The position numbers were made by a program, and so were the translations under genes. This document shows, one piece after another, positions 27,404 through 35,577 of a stretch of DNA of 64,000 nucleotides (position 1 is the stretch's first letter; every line of letters begins with the position of its first letter). The notes under the pieces were generated by a model. The model was not told the DNA's origin. It made no database searches and was given only the letters and a program-made list of their open reading frames with translations. Source of the stretch: Reyranella sp. (lineage in GTDB: Bacteria; Pseudomonadota; Alphaproteobacteria; Reyranellales; Reyranellaceae); assembly GCF_004297405.1 (NCBI RefSeq), contig NZ_SCVC01000030.1, positions 124,001 through 188,000 on the forward strand, written 5' to 3'.

Positions 27404-28093
27404 ATGTTGAAGCAATTCGGTCACGAGATCTGGACCTCGGAGGGAGCCGACGTCGTTGTCGCCGGCTTTCATTATCCCACGCGGATGGCGGTCATAAGAT
27501 TGTCAGGCGGCCGCCTCTTCGTCTGGTCGCCGATACGGCTCACGGACAGTCTGCGGGCAGAGGTCGAGGCGCTCGGTACGGTGCAGCACATCGTTGCACC
27601 CAATTCGCTTCACCACCTGTTTCTTCCCGAATGGAAGCGCGCCTGCCCCGCCGCCAAGGTCCACGCTGCGCCGGGACTGCGCAAGAAGCGCAGGGACATT
27701 GCCTTCGATGCCGACCTGGGAAATACGCCGAGCGCGGAGTGGATCGGCGAGATCGACCAGGTCCTGATGCAGGGCAATCTCATCACGACAGAGGCGGTGT
27801 TCTTCCACGCCAGGAGCGGCACCGTGCTCTTTACGGACCTGCTCCAGCAGTTTCCCGCCACCTCGTTCTCCGGTTGGCGTGCCCTCGTGGCGAAGCTCGA
27901 CCTCATGGTCGGCCCCGAGCCGGCGGTGCCGCGCAAGTTTCGCGTCGCCTTCATCGACCGCCGCGCCGCGCGCCACTCCCTCGAACGCATCTTCGCGTGG
28001 CCCGCCGAGACGGTGCTGATGGCGCACGGCACGCCCGTCGAAAAGAATGCCCGCGCTTTCCTGCGCCGTGCGTTTGCCTGGCTGGCTCGCTGA
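27404..28093 (+). CDS. DUF4336 protein (metallo-beta-lactamase-fold relative)
   Basis: 229-aa cytoplasmic protein of the DUF4336 family. It has the layout of a metallo-beta-lactamase fold (GADVVVAGFHYPTRMAVIRLSGGRLFVWSPIRLTDSLRAEVEALGTVQHIVAPNSLHHLFLPEW). The canonical HxHxDH motif is replaced by NSLHHLFLPEW, and a late AHG (TVLMAHGTPVEKNA) replaces the final His block. A hydrolytic role is therefore uncertain. It ends 20 bases before a convergent hydrolase gene. Confidence 0.85.
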   Translation: MLKQFGHEIWTSEGADVVVAGFHYPTRMAVIRLSGGRLFVWSPIRLTDSLRAEVEALGTVQHIVAPNSLHHLFLPEWKRACPAAKVHAAPGLRKKRRDIAFDADLGNTPSAEWIGEIDQVLMQGNLITTEAVFFHARSGTVLFTDLLQQFPATSFSGWRALVAKLDLMVGPEPAVPRKFRVAFIDRRAARHSLERIFAWPAETVLMAHGTPVEKNARAFLRRAFAWLAR

Positions 28094-28113
28094 CGCCGCC
28101 GATTGCACGGTCC

Positions 28114-28995
28114 TTAACGCCCGAAGACCTCGCGCAAAACGGCACGCTCTTCTTCCCAGGCGGCATGGGCCGCAGCCTCGTTGTATTCGCTGCGGTAGCC
28201 GTAGGTCGTTTCCGGCTTGTCGCGCAGGCGGGCGCTGGTGAACGCGTGATGCGCGCCGGGATAGACCACGAGCCGCAGCGGCGCACCCTCGCCGCTCCGC
28301 CCGGCCATCATGTCCCGGCAGGCTCGCGCCGGCGTCGCTTCGTCGAGGTCGCCGATCAGGATGACGGCGGGCACCGACACGGCGCCATAGGAGGCGACGC
28401 AATACGGAAAGTAGGCGATGGCGGCGCGGAACTTCCGGTCGAACTGCGTTTCGATGCCGCCCAGTTTGACCGCCCCGAGGGCCGTATCGGCGCCCTGCGA
28501 ATATCCCGCAACGGCAATTCTGTCGGGGTCGATGAACGGAAGGCCGGCGAGATATATCAAGGCGCCATAGGCATCCATGATCCGGTCCGCCGGAACGCCG
28601 GATTCGGTGGCGCAGCGCTGCGTGACGCCGCGTGGGCCGAAGCTGTCGACGACCAGCAGCGCATAGCCGAGAGCGACATAGGCCGCGCCAGCAGCATCCG
28701 CGACCGCGCGAGATGGCGGGCCAGCACATCCATGCAACGAAACCACGGCAGGAAAGGGCCCCGTGCCGGCCGGTCGATAAAGCTCGCCGGTCAATTCGAC
28801 GGCGGGTGACGCGGCGGCAAGCGGCTGCCCGCGCTCGCGCGCCAGCCGCTCCTGCAACGGCGTCGGCGGAGTCGTCGCGACGGGAAACCGGACCGTCTCT
28901 GCGGCTGCATCTGCCGCCGCGACGATGGCAAGGAGCAAGGCCATGCCGATGGCGGCGATGAAGGCCGATAGCGACGTGCTGGTGGCCCTTCTCAT
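28114..28995 (-). CDS. Exported dienelactone-hydrolase-family protein
   Basis: Secreted alpha/beta hydrolase of 293 aa. ATG 28995 (GGAGAGG six bases upstream) opens a signal peptide (MRRATSTSLSAFIAAIGMALLLAIVAAADAAAE). The catalytic residues are Ser in VAGYSQGADTAL, Asp in LIGDLDEATPARACRDMM, and His in VYPGAHHAFTSARL, so it uses Ser rather than the Cys of classical dienelactone hydrolases. The upstream in-frame extension from 29073 is derived from the dispersed hairpin repeat at 29030 and is unlikely to be translated. Substrate unknown, probably an ester or lactone. Confidence 0.87.
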   Translation of the reverse strand: MRRATSTSLSAFIAAIGMALLLAIVAAADAAAETVRFPVATTPPTPLQERLARERGQPLAAASPAVELTGELYRPAGTGPFPAVVSLHGCAGPPSRAVADAAGAAYVALGYALLVVDSFGPRGVTQRCATESGVPADRIMDAYGALIYLAGLPFIDPDRIAVAGYSQGADTALGAVKLGGIETQFDRKFRAAIAYFPYCVASYGAVSVPAVILIGDLDEATPARACRDMMAGRSGEGAPLRLVVYPGAHHAFTSARLRDKPETTYGYRSEYNEAAAHAAWEEERAVLREVFGR

Positions 28996-29029
28996 GCTCG
29001 CCTCTCCCGCCGCCAGCTTGCCCCCTTCG

Positions 29030-29124
29030 CCCCTTCGGGGCACCTCCCTATTTGAATGGGAAGGAGTCTTCACCTCCCGTCATTGGGGGAGGTGCCCGCG
29101 TCTGCGCGGGCGGAGGCCATGCCA
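29030..29124. repeat. Composite hairpin repeat (CACCTCCC family), copy B
   Basis: The segment contains GGGGCACCTCCC-TATTTGAATGGGAAGG, then CACCTCCC-GTCATT-GGGGGAGG, then the variable stem CCCGCG-TCTG-CGCGGG followed by CGGAGG. Module order matches the right arm of the copy at 51851, and the variable stem differs in sequence while staying paired. It separates the hydrolase at 28995 from the GST at 29203. Confidence 0.75.
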
Positions 29125-29202
29125 ATTGAACGGCGAGGCCGAAGATGTCGGAATCGCGCCGACCCGCCCGTCTTCCAGACAGACACACTAAGGAGAACGA
29201 CG

Positions 29203-29853
29203 ATGACGGTCACGATCACCGCCTTCGAAGCGTCGCCGGATCGCGGCCGCGGGCTGGCGCGGGACATGCGCGTGCGCTGGACGCTCGAAGAGGTGGGCCA
29301 GCCCTACGAGGTTCGTCTCGTCTCGTTCAGGACGATGAAGGAGCCGGCGCACCTAGCGCTGCAGCCCTTCGGCCAGATCCCGACCTACGAGGACGGCGAC
29401 CTCGCGCTGTTCGAGTCCGGCGCCATCGTGCTCCAGATCGCGGAGCGCCATCCCGGCCTGCTGCCGGCCGATGCCAATGGCCGGGCGCGCGCCATCACCT
29501 GGATGTTCGCCGCCATGAGTACGGTGGAGCCGCCCATCGTCGAGCGCGAGATGGCCAGCTACGTGGAGCGCGACAAGGACTGGTTCGAGGCGCGCCGGCC
29601 GATCCTGGAGGAGCGCATCCGCACCCGGCTGGATCAGCTCTCGCGACGGCTGGGCGATGCCGACTGGCTCGACGGTGACTTCAGCGCCGGCGACCTGCTC
29701 ATGGTGACGGTGCTGCGCCGGCTGGAAAGTTCGGGCCTGCTCGACGGCACGCCCAACCTCCCCGCCTACATCGCCCGCGGCCAAGGCCGCCCCGCCTACC
29801 AACGCGCCTTCGCGGCTCAGTTGGCAGTCTTTGAGGCGGCATCGAAGAGGTGA
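29203..29853 (+). CDS. Glutathione S-transferase family protein (paralogue of the 9395 gene)
   Basis: Soluble 216-aa GST. ATG 29203 has AAGGAG at good spacing. The N-domain RVRWTLEEVGQPYEVRLVSFRTMKEPAHLALQPFGQIPTYEDGDLALFESGAIVLQIAERHPGLLPADA and C-domain DWLDGDFSAGDLLMVTVLRRLESSGLLDG match the GST at 9395 closely along their whole length. They are probably duplicates with overlapping detoxification roles. It follows the hairpin repeat at 29030 and stands alone. Confidence 0.9.
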   Translation: MTVTITAFEASPDRGRGLARDMRVRWTLEEVGQPYEVRLVSFRTMKEPAHLALQPFGQIPTYEDGDLALFESGAIVLQIAERHPGLLPADANGRARAITWMFAAMSTVEPPIVEREMASYVERDKDWFEARRPILEERIRTRLDQLSRRLGDADWLDGDFSAGDLLMVTVLRRLESSGLLDGTPNLPAYIARGQGRPAYQRAFAAQLAVFEAASKR

Positions 29854-30075
29854 CGAAGTCCGGTATGAAACTCGCCCAGCTAGCGTGCTCGCGCTATTAG
29901 GTGACGCCCGCCGCCTCGGACTTCGCCTGGACGCGGCAATGTTACTCGCGAGGCGCGTGCTCTCTCCTCCCCACCTTGAGAAGAGAGCGCAGCGACGGGG
30001 CAGCTTCAATCCAAATAGAAGACTGCTCGACTGCCCTATTGTTCATACAGCGTGGCGACGGGAAGAGCTGCAATC

Positions 30076-31167
30076 TCAAACAAAGTCTTTCGGTGTAACG
30101 CTCGCATTTAAGCTGGCATTGATATTCGCGTTAAGGTTGAACCGATTTAGCATCTTTGTGATCAGACCCTCACGGGGCCGAAACCTGATCAAGGTTCTTG
30201 TTGTCCGACCCATCTCGGTAATCTCAACCCCATGTTCACCATCTAGAACGTAGCCACGTTCACCGAGTTGATCGAGCAATTCAGGAAGCTGGGTGGTCGC
30301 AGGCACCAGTTCAGTGGAGCCTAGGGGATGTCCCATTGCTGGTGCGTCTCTCACAATATCCACGATCTGCGAAGGCGAATTGACACCTTTCTCCGCTAAC
30401 CCCAAAGCGAGCTGATCGGGTGATGGAAAGAAATACTGGTAGATATTCAGCTCCTGCAGACGCCGTTGTGCATCGTCGATACGCTTGCCGCTGAAAAACA
30501 GCTCCCAATCATTCTCCTCAAATTCGTACAATGGCACCGCGCAAACGCCATGCTGTCGATCGACTTCAATCGTATCGAACCGCCGCAATGCTTCTAGAGA
30601 AACAGGTGTGCCTACTGTGTCCTTGAACGCGGTGATAATTCGGTTCCAGTCAAGAAATCTCGCCTGCTGAAGCACATCCGTAAGTTGAACCAACGCAGGA
30701 ATCGGCGCATGCGCCAACGCCATCAATGGATTTCTCAAGTGGGTCTGTGTTGCGATCTCCAAGGCTTTTGTCTGGCTCTCCGAGTCCATCTGGTTGAAAT
30801 CGGTCAAACGTTGCATGAGCGCAGAGATGTTGACAGTTGCCTCAGCGGATGGCGGAAAGAATCCTCTTACGATTGCTCCAAGATCGACGGTAACGGGGCG
30901 GCAGATTAAGACATTGACGTCCGGCATAGTCGCTTGCACATCGCCCTGCATGAGGGCAGCTATCCGCGCATTCTGCTCCGCTGAAAAGATAATCACGCGT
31001 TTATTCTTGTCGTCGACAGCGATGGCGAGCGCAGGATGTTCGAGACCGGTTGCTCCTTTGATGGTTTCGAGGTCGCGCAATTCGGCGCCGATGGCTCGGC
31101 TGAAGGTCGCCCAAAGACGTCGATTGTCAGTCTTGTTCAGCGGCGAGGTCTTGGGCATTGCGCTCAT
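30076..31167 (-). CDS. Unknown 363-aa protein in an AT-richer patch
   Basis: Cytoplasmic protein without obvious membrane segments or recognisable domain. The N-terminal part (WATFSRAIGAELRDLETIKGATGLEHPALAIAVDDKNKRVIIFSAEQNARIAALMQGDVQATMPDVNVLICRP) looks like an alpha/beta domain. The middle is helical (QTHLRNPLMALAHAPIPALVQLTDVLQQARFLDWNRII). The C-terminus has ELLDQLGERGYVLDGEHGVEITEMGRTTRTLIRF, a winged-helix-like or small beta segment, then an Asn-rich end. Its codons are less G+C-rich than its neighbours, and it sits beside a GIY-YIG-like gene, suggesting acquired DNA. Confidence 0.7.
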   Translation of the reverse strand: MSAMPKTSPLNKTDNRRLWATFSRAIGAELRDLETIKGATGLEHPALAIAVDDKNKRVIIFSAEQNARIAALMQGDVQATMPDVNVLICRPVTVDLGAIVRGFFPPSAEATVNISALMQRLTDFNQMDSESQTKALEIATQTHLRNPLMALAHAPIPALVQLTDVLQQARFLDWNRIITAFKDTVGTPVSLEALRRFDTIEVDRQHGVCAVPLYEFEENDWELFFSGKRIDDAQRRLQELNIYQYFFPSPDQLALGLAEKGVNSPSQIVDIVRDAPAMGHPLGSTELVPATTQLPELLDQLGERGYVLDGEHGVEITEMGRTTRTLIRFRPREGLITKMLNRFNLNANINASLNASVTPKDFV

Positions 31168-31280
31168 CTGCGGCCACCTCCAGTTTGTAGTTGTTGTTTT
31201 TGCGCTTGCTACATGCTCGGCCTAACAGACAGGCGGTGCGTCACCTTGCTTCCAGTGAAACTGAGTGACGCACCGTTCGG

Positions 31281-31661
31281 TCAGGCCCGCAGCAAAGCAA
31301 GAGCGTTACGGATCGCGGGAAGGCCACCATCAGTTCGATGCTGCGTATTGCAGACGGGATTCCAGCGGCCGATGAGATCCCGTTCTTCGGTCTCGCGCAG
31401 CCATTGGTTGGGCTGGCGATGCGCCATCACATGAGTTGCCCCGAAAGCAAGCGCTAGCGGCCACTTTTCATGATTAGTACACAGTCGCTGACGTAGATTG
31501 TCAGTGATACCGATATAGAGGGGCGCCCAAAAACCAGGACGCGCTTCTCGGACAAACATATAGTTTCCGGGCTCGGAATAGATAGGCCGGTTTGCAGCGT
31601 CGACAATAAACCAGTAAGAGTAGGTGAGGCTGGACCAGCCCGGCCAAACGATGTCTGCCAT
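31281..31661 (-). CDS. GIY-YIG-like nuclease domain protein
   Basis: 126-aa single-domain protein. The GIY-YIG core is recognisable in divergent form: GNYMFVREARPGFWAPLYIGITDNLRQRL for the two strands and following Arg helix, then LAFGATHVMAHRQPNQWLRETEERDLIGRWNPVCNTQ, with the catalytic Glu probably in RETEERDLI and the PxCN motif. Stand-alone proteins of this kind occur in phages and genomic islands. Base composition and neighbour suggest acquisition with the 30076 gene, 113 bases downstream on the same strand. Confidence 0.78.
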   Translation of the reverse strand: MADIVWPGWSSLTYSYWFIVDAANRPIYSEPGNYMFVREARPGFWAPLYIGITDNLRQRLCTNHEKWPLALAFGATHVMAHRQPNQWLRETEERDLIGRWNPVCNTQHRTDGGLPAIRNALALLRA

Positions 31662-31941
31662 GTGGTTCTCCTATTGCATGGCGATGGACTGACGCCCGGC
31701 ATGGCTAGATGCTGGGCGTCACTATTTTCCATCCACAATAAGTGGTGAGTCGAGTGCTATTTTTGTTCTCGGCGGTGGAAATGCGGCCCAAGATATCGAG
31801 GGCTCAGTTTCGAGCCTCTTCGACAGCGGTGGCATCGAAGAATAATACTATTTATCAGTGAGTTAGCTCTGGCCGCGCTTCTGACTTACCTCGAAGGTGA
31901 GCCGCTGCTGTTGTGATCGCGCGCCTGACGTGGCGCCCTAG

Positions 31942-33894
31942 CTATCCCCTATGCCGTCCCTGCCCCGCCGCTCGCGCCGTCTCTGACTTCACGTCCTTCT
32001 GGTCGATCTTTTGTGCAATCGATTGCAGGATGGCGGCCATGGATTCGCCGTGGCGGGCCCAGGTGTCGCGTCGATAGGTGAGGCCGTAGATCACGCCGGC
32101 CATGGCGTCGGCGCAGTCCTTGGAGAAGCCGGCGGGGTGGTCGATGCGGCCGGTCTTGGGATCGCGTTCGAGGCGGATCAGTTCGGTGCGCGCGTGTTCG
32201 TGGCGTGGGGCGGCGACCCGGCCATCGTAGAGCGCGGTCTTGGCGACGTCGTAGGCCGTGGAGTCGGCGTCCATGGATTGCGTGCCGGTGACGAAGCCCT
32301 GCTGGCGCAGGAGCTGGATGCTGTCGCGCGATTGATAGGTGTCGAAGCTGATCCACTTCAGGTTCATGCCGCTTTCGCGCAGGGCATAGAACAGGCGGCG
32401 TAGGCTCTCGAACTCGATCTCGCCGTTGCGTGGCGGCTTCACCTCTAGCACGAGGTCGAAGTTGATCTTCGGCAGGCGCTCGATCGTGCTGCCGGAGCGC
32501 GACACGTCGACGAAGCGCTCGACATAGCCGATGGCGACGCCCGCGCTGTCGCCGCTGACGGCAAGATCGACATGCGCCAGCCGCGGCTCCTGCGGCTGCG
32601 CGATGTGCTCGCGATGGATCGCGGGCCGCGTCGTCACGAAATCCGTACGCTCCAGCGACAGCACCGACGGCCGTGCGCCGAACGCGGCGGCCACCGCCTC
32701 GGTGTTGATGAGGTAGGGGTTCATCGCCAGGGTCGAGCAGCCCGCGATGTCGCGGATCGCCGACAGGAGATCGTGCTCGAATTCCGATTTGAACTCGTGC
32801 GGGATGCGGCGGATCAGGTGTGCGTCCTCGGGCGGTACGGACGCGCCCTCCTCTTCATTCAGGATGCGCGGCCGGCGCGTGGCGTCGCCGAGGAACAGGC
32901 TCCAGCGCGCCGCGCCATAGGTGCCGGCGGGTTTGATGTCGTAGACCGTCCTGTCATAGACGAAGATCGAGCTGCGGCCGCGCTGGTCGCGCTCGCGCCG
33001 CGCCTCCTCGATCTTGCGGTCGGTGAACTCGCCCGGATAGCGCTTGGACGAGACGAGATAGATCATGCCCGGCAGGCGCTGGTGTTTCAGGAAGCGCGAT
33101 TTCCGCCGCCGCACGATGCCGTTGTACATCTCCAGCGCCTGGTCGAAGACGCCGCCATCGGCCGACTGCGCCGAGTCCTCGACGATGCGCATGAAATTTA
33201 CCTCGTCCAACACCGCGTTCATCACGTTGGCGCCGATGGCGGCGTGGACGTTGCCGGTCAGCGAGCGCGCGACGATGCGGCGGGGAAAGACCATCTCGGC
33301 CTCGCGCGCGGCATCGAGCGGGAAGACTTCGCGGAAATAGGGCGAGGCCGCGATCATGTTGCGGAAGCGCGTGTAGTCGTTGTCCCGAGCGGTGCGGGCG
33401 TTCAGCGACTGGAACACGCTCAGGATCTCCGACGCGGGATCGAGGCCGTAGTCGCGGTGCGGGTCCTTCAGCACGGACAGCAGATAGTGCTGCCACGCCA
33501 TGCCTAAAAGCGCCGCCGTGGTCTTGCCCGAGCCGATGCCGCCGGTCAGCACGCTCTCGACATAGGTGCCGTCGTTCATCTCGACGAGGGCTTCCATCAC
33601 CGCCGGATAGACGATGCCGCGGCGGCCGAGATATTTGCGGCTCTCGACGAAGGTGCGGAGATCGACCGGCAGCAGGCGGTAGCGGTGCGCGTCAGGCATG
33701 AGGCCGGCGAAGTGCGTGGCGGCGGCGATCAGATAGGCGCCGCGTTCCTCGCGCGGCAGCACCGCCGCATGATCCAGCACCGTGCGGCCCGACACCGGCA
33801 CCTTGGCGATGAGATCGTAGGCGGCGTCGATGTTTCGGCGCTCCTCCCCATTCAGATGGGGAGGTGTCAGCGTCTGCGCTGACGGAGGGGTCAT
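31942..33894 (-). CDS. Phage-type terminase large subunit
   Basis: DNA-packaging ATPase and nuclease of 650 aa. Walker A is SVLTGGIGSGKTTAALLGMA and Walker B is NAVLDEVNFM, with a coupling segment around MIYLVSSKRYPGEF. The RNase-H-like nuclease shows acidic residues in LAHVDLAVSGDSAGVAIGYV, KWISFDTYQSRDS and FSKDCADAMAGVIYGL. The first ~17 residues (MTPPSAQTLTPPHLNGEE) are encoded by a copy of the dispersed hairpin repeat, so the native start may lie downstream. ATG 33894 overlaps the terminase small gene stop as ATGA. No portal, capsid or tail genes follow. Confidence 0.9.
   Translation of the reverse strand: MTPPSAQTLTPPHLNGEERRNIDAAYDLIAKVPVSGRTVLDHAAVLPREERGAYLIAAATHFAGLMPDAHRYRLLPVDLRTFVESRKYLGRRGIVYPAVMEALVEMNDGTYVESVLTGGIGSGKTTAALLGMAWQHYLLSVLKDPHRDYGLDPASEILSVFQSLNARTARDNDYTRFRNMIAASPYFREVFPLDAAREAEMVFPRRIVARSLTGNVHAAIGANVMNAVLDEVNFMRIVEDSAQSADGGVFDQALEMYNGIVRRRKSRFLKHQRLPGMIYLVSSKRYPGEFTDRKIEEARRERDQRGRSSIFVYDRTVYDIKPAGTYGAARWSLFLGDATRRPRILNEEEGASVPPEDAHLIRRIPHEFKSEFEHDLLSAIRDIAGCSTLAMNPYLINTEAVAAAFGARPSVLSLERTDFVTTRPAIHREHIAQPQEPRLAHVDLAVSGDSAGVAIGYVERFVDVSRSGSTIERLPKINFDLVLEVKPPRNGEIEFESLRRLFYALRESGMNLKWISFDTYQSRDSIQLLRQQGFVTGTQSMDADSTAYDVAKTALYDGRVAAPRHEHARTELIRLERDPKTGRIDHPAGFSKDCADAMAGVIYGLTYRRDTWARHGESMAAILQSIAQKIDQKDVKSETARAAGQGRHRG
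32014..32028. repeat. Palindromic GTGCAATCGATTGCA inside the terminase gene
   Basis: A near copy of the 16-bp palindrome at 27311, differing in its last base, in the 3' part of the terminase gene where it encodes LQSIAQ. Because it is inside a gene, a regulatory role is doubtful. Confidence 0.35.
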
Positions 33895-33952
33895 GACCCC
33901 TCCGCCTCGTCAGACGAGGCACCTCCCCCGGTGACGGGGGAGGAGGATGAGT
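33842..33952. repeat. Composite hairpin repeat, copy C, lying across the terminase gene junction
   Basis: CCTCCCC-ATTCAGAT-GGGGAGG, then stem GTCAGCG-TCTG-CGCTGAC, then the 20-bp palindrome GGAGGGGTCATGACCCCTCC centred at 33893, then stem CCTCGT-CAG-ACGAGG, then CACCTCCCC-CGGTGAC-GGGGGAGG. The element encodes the N-terminus of the large subunit and the C-terminus of the small subunit and contains the ATGA stop/start overlap. Confidence 0.85.
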
Positions 33953-34529
33953 GCGCCACCCCCTCCAGCAGCCGGTCCTTGGAGAAGCGGGCGGCCTCCT
34001 CTTCGGTGAACTCGAACACCGCGCGGTTGCCCATCAGGTCCTGCACCATGCCGGTGACCCTCCGCGGCATGCGCTGGATGAGGCCGGTTTCGAGATAGAG
34101 CCGGGCCAGCCGCTCCAGCGCCTCGCCGTAAGCAGCGGCGAGTCGCGTCACCGCCGGCAGCGGCAGCGGCGCCTCCTTCTCGGCGGCCAGCCCGCGCCGG
34201 AAGCGGGCGCGATGTTCGAGGGCGAGGTCTTCCAGTTCCTCGATGAGGTCGAGCTTGCGGCGCACCGAGGTGACGCCGCGCTCCTTGGCGGCCATCAGCA
34301 CCTCGCGCATCCGCTCGGGCAGGATGAAGGCCGTGCGATAGCGCTGGAACCATCTCTCGATCCGCAGGATCGCCGTGCCGGGAAACATCGGCGGATCGGT
34401 CGCCTGCACCTTTTGCGCGACCGCGCGCGGGCCGAGCCCCGCAAAGAGCAGACGATGGATCTCATCGACGTTCTCGGGCGTGGTGAGCGCCGTCCACTCC
34501 GGCGGCCTGCGAGATCCGGCCTTAGACAT
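33891..34529 (-). CDS. Terminase small-subunit-like protein
   Basis: 212-aa protein directly upstream of, and overlapping, the terminase large subunit gene. It starts with an HTH-like segment (PENVDEIHRLLFAGLGPRAVAQKVQA) and a long helical middle (MREVLMAAKERGVTSVRRKLDLIEELEDLALEHRARF), as in phage small terminases that recognise DNA. I infer the role from position and helical content rather than a clear motif. The last ~20 residues (SSSSPVTGGGASSDEAEGS) are encoded by the hairpin repeat, so the ancestral C-terminus may have been changed by insertion. ATG 34529 overlaps the upstream lysozyme stop by 8 bases. Confidence 0.7.
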   Translation of the reverse strand: MSKAGSRRPPEWTALTTPENVDEIHRLLFAGLGPRAVAQKVQATDPPMFPGTAILRIERWFQRYRTAFILPERMREVLMAAKERGVTSVRRKLDLIEELEDLALEHRARFRRGLAAEKEAPLPLPAVTRLAAAYGEALERLARLYLETGLIQRMPRRVTGMVQDLMGNRAVFEFTEEEAARFSKDRLLEGVAHSSSSPVTGGGASSDEAEGS

Positions 34530-35160
34530 GCAACGCGGCCAGGAAGCGGCGGTGGTAGCCGGCGACCAGCTCGGCGCGGTCGCGGCCGTTGATGATCTGG
34601 CGCGCGCCCACGGGATCGTCCTTGGTGACGCCGAAGAAATCCTCCAGCGACAGGCCGGTGAAATCGCCGAAGCCCGACTCGGCGTCGAGCATGCCCTCGA
34701 ACAGGATCGCGGTGGCGACGTCGAGCTGCAGCGCCGCGTCGGGCTTTGCCACGAGATCGAGCCCGAAGCGCGGCATGCCCAGGAGGTCGGTCATGCGCTG
34801 GTAGTTGCGCCGGCCGGTGAGCTGCACGAAGCCGCGGCCGCAGAAGCGCGCGCCGTCGCCGGGCTTGAGGTTGCCGAGATGACGCGCCGTGCCCGGCCGC
34901 TCGCCGGCGATGTCGTAGAGCCGGAAGAAATAGCGCTCGTCGCCCCATTCGCGGATCGGCTGCATCGAGCGCGCGACCTCGTGATAGACGGTGGCCAGCA
35001 TGTAGGCGAGATGGCGCGGGTCGTGGTGCAGGCCGGGAGGCCGGCGCACCTCCCACTCGTCGAGGATCGCCTCGATGCCGTCGACCTGGCCCTGATAGAG
35101 CGTGCCGCCGAACAACGAGACGCGCACGGCGGCGAAGAACTTGTTGCGATCGATTTTCAT
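34522..35160 (-). CDS. GH19-type chitinase/lysozyme (endolysin-like)
   Basis: 212-aa predicted muramidase or chitinase. ATG 35160 gives MKIDRNKFFAAVRVSLFGGTLYQGQVDGIEAILDEWE, a start typical of phage endolysins of this class. The catalytic Glu is probably in LAYMLATVYHEVARSMQPI, followed by RYFFRLYDIAG, GARFCGRGFVQLTGRRNYQRM (substrate-cleft block) and AILFEGMLDAESGFGDFTGLSLEDFF. There is no signal peptide, as in holin-dependent endolysins. It overlaps the terminase small-subunit gene, so three phage-type genes form one compact operon. Confidence 0.85.
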   Translation of the reverse strand: MKIDRNKFFAAVRVSLFGGTLYQGQVDGIEAILDEWEVRRPPGLHHDPRHLAYMLATVYHEVARSMQPIREWGDERYFFRLYDIAGERPGTARHLGNLKPGDGARFCGRGFVQLTGRRNYQRMTDLLGMPRFGLDLVAKPDAALQLDVATAILFEGMLDAESGFGDFTGLSLEDFFGVTKDDPVGARQIINGRDRAELVAGYHRRFLAALHV

Positions 35161-35279
35161 CGACCGCAGCCTTTGCGACTTCACAATCGCGCGATACCGG
35201 CGACGGCCCCCATGGCGGCGGCGTGCAACCGCGGGTAACGTAAGGCTTCTGTAAGCATCCGTGCAGAAAATGCAGGGGC

Positions 35280-35504
35280 TTGAACGCAGCGCTTGGGGAC
35301 GTGGGGGTATTCTTGGGACAAGAAGGGAAGCGGACCGGCGGCGATGAGAGGCCGCCGGCCGATAGCGTTTTGCCGAAAGCGAAGAAGCCCTACGCGCCGC
35401 CAGTGCTGATCGAATGGGGTTCCCTGCGCGACATCACCCAGTCGGTTGGGTGGTCGGGCCGCAGCGACGGCGGCAAGGGCAAGCAGCCGCGCCGCACGCG
35501 CTGA
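35280..35504 (+). CDS. Orphan lasso-peptide-like precursor (RiPP leader motif)
   Basis: Short protein with the canonical lasso leader pattern Y-x2-P-x-L-x3-G-x5-T, here YAPPVLIEWGSLRDITQ. If Thr is at the penultimate leader position, the core would be SVGWSGRSD followed by GGKGKQPRRTR, giving a possible ring from Ser1 to Asp9. Ser at position 1 is unusual but tolerated. The start is uncertain: there is no in-frame ATG, TTG 35280 is weak, and GTG 35301 is an alternative. No B1, B2, C or transporter gene is nearby, so it is an orphan. It lies 73 bases before the DUF5990 gene on the same strand. Confidence 0.6.
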   Translation: MNAALGDVGVFLGQEGKRTGGDERPPADSVLPKAKKPYAPPVLIEWGSLRDITQSVGWSGRSDGGKGKQPRRTR

Positions 35505-35577
35505 CGGCACGCTGACGGGCGGCAGAGGCTCCAGTCAGCCGCCTCCAGTTCGCGGCCTCGTCATGCTACCAACGCGC

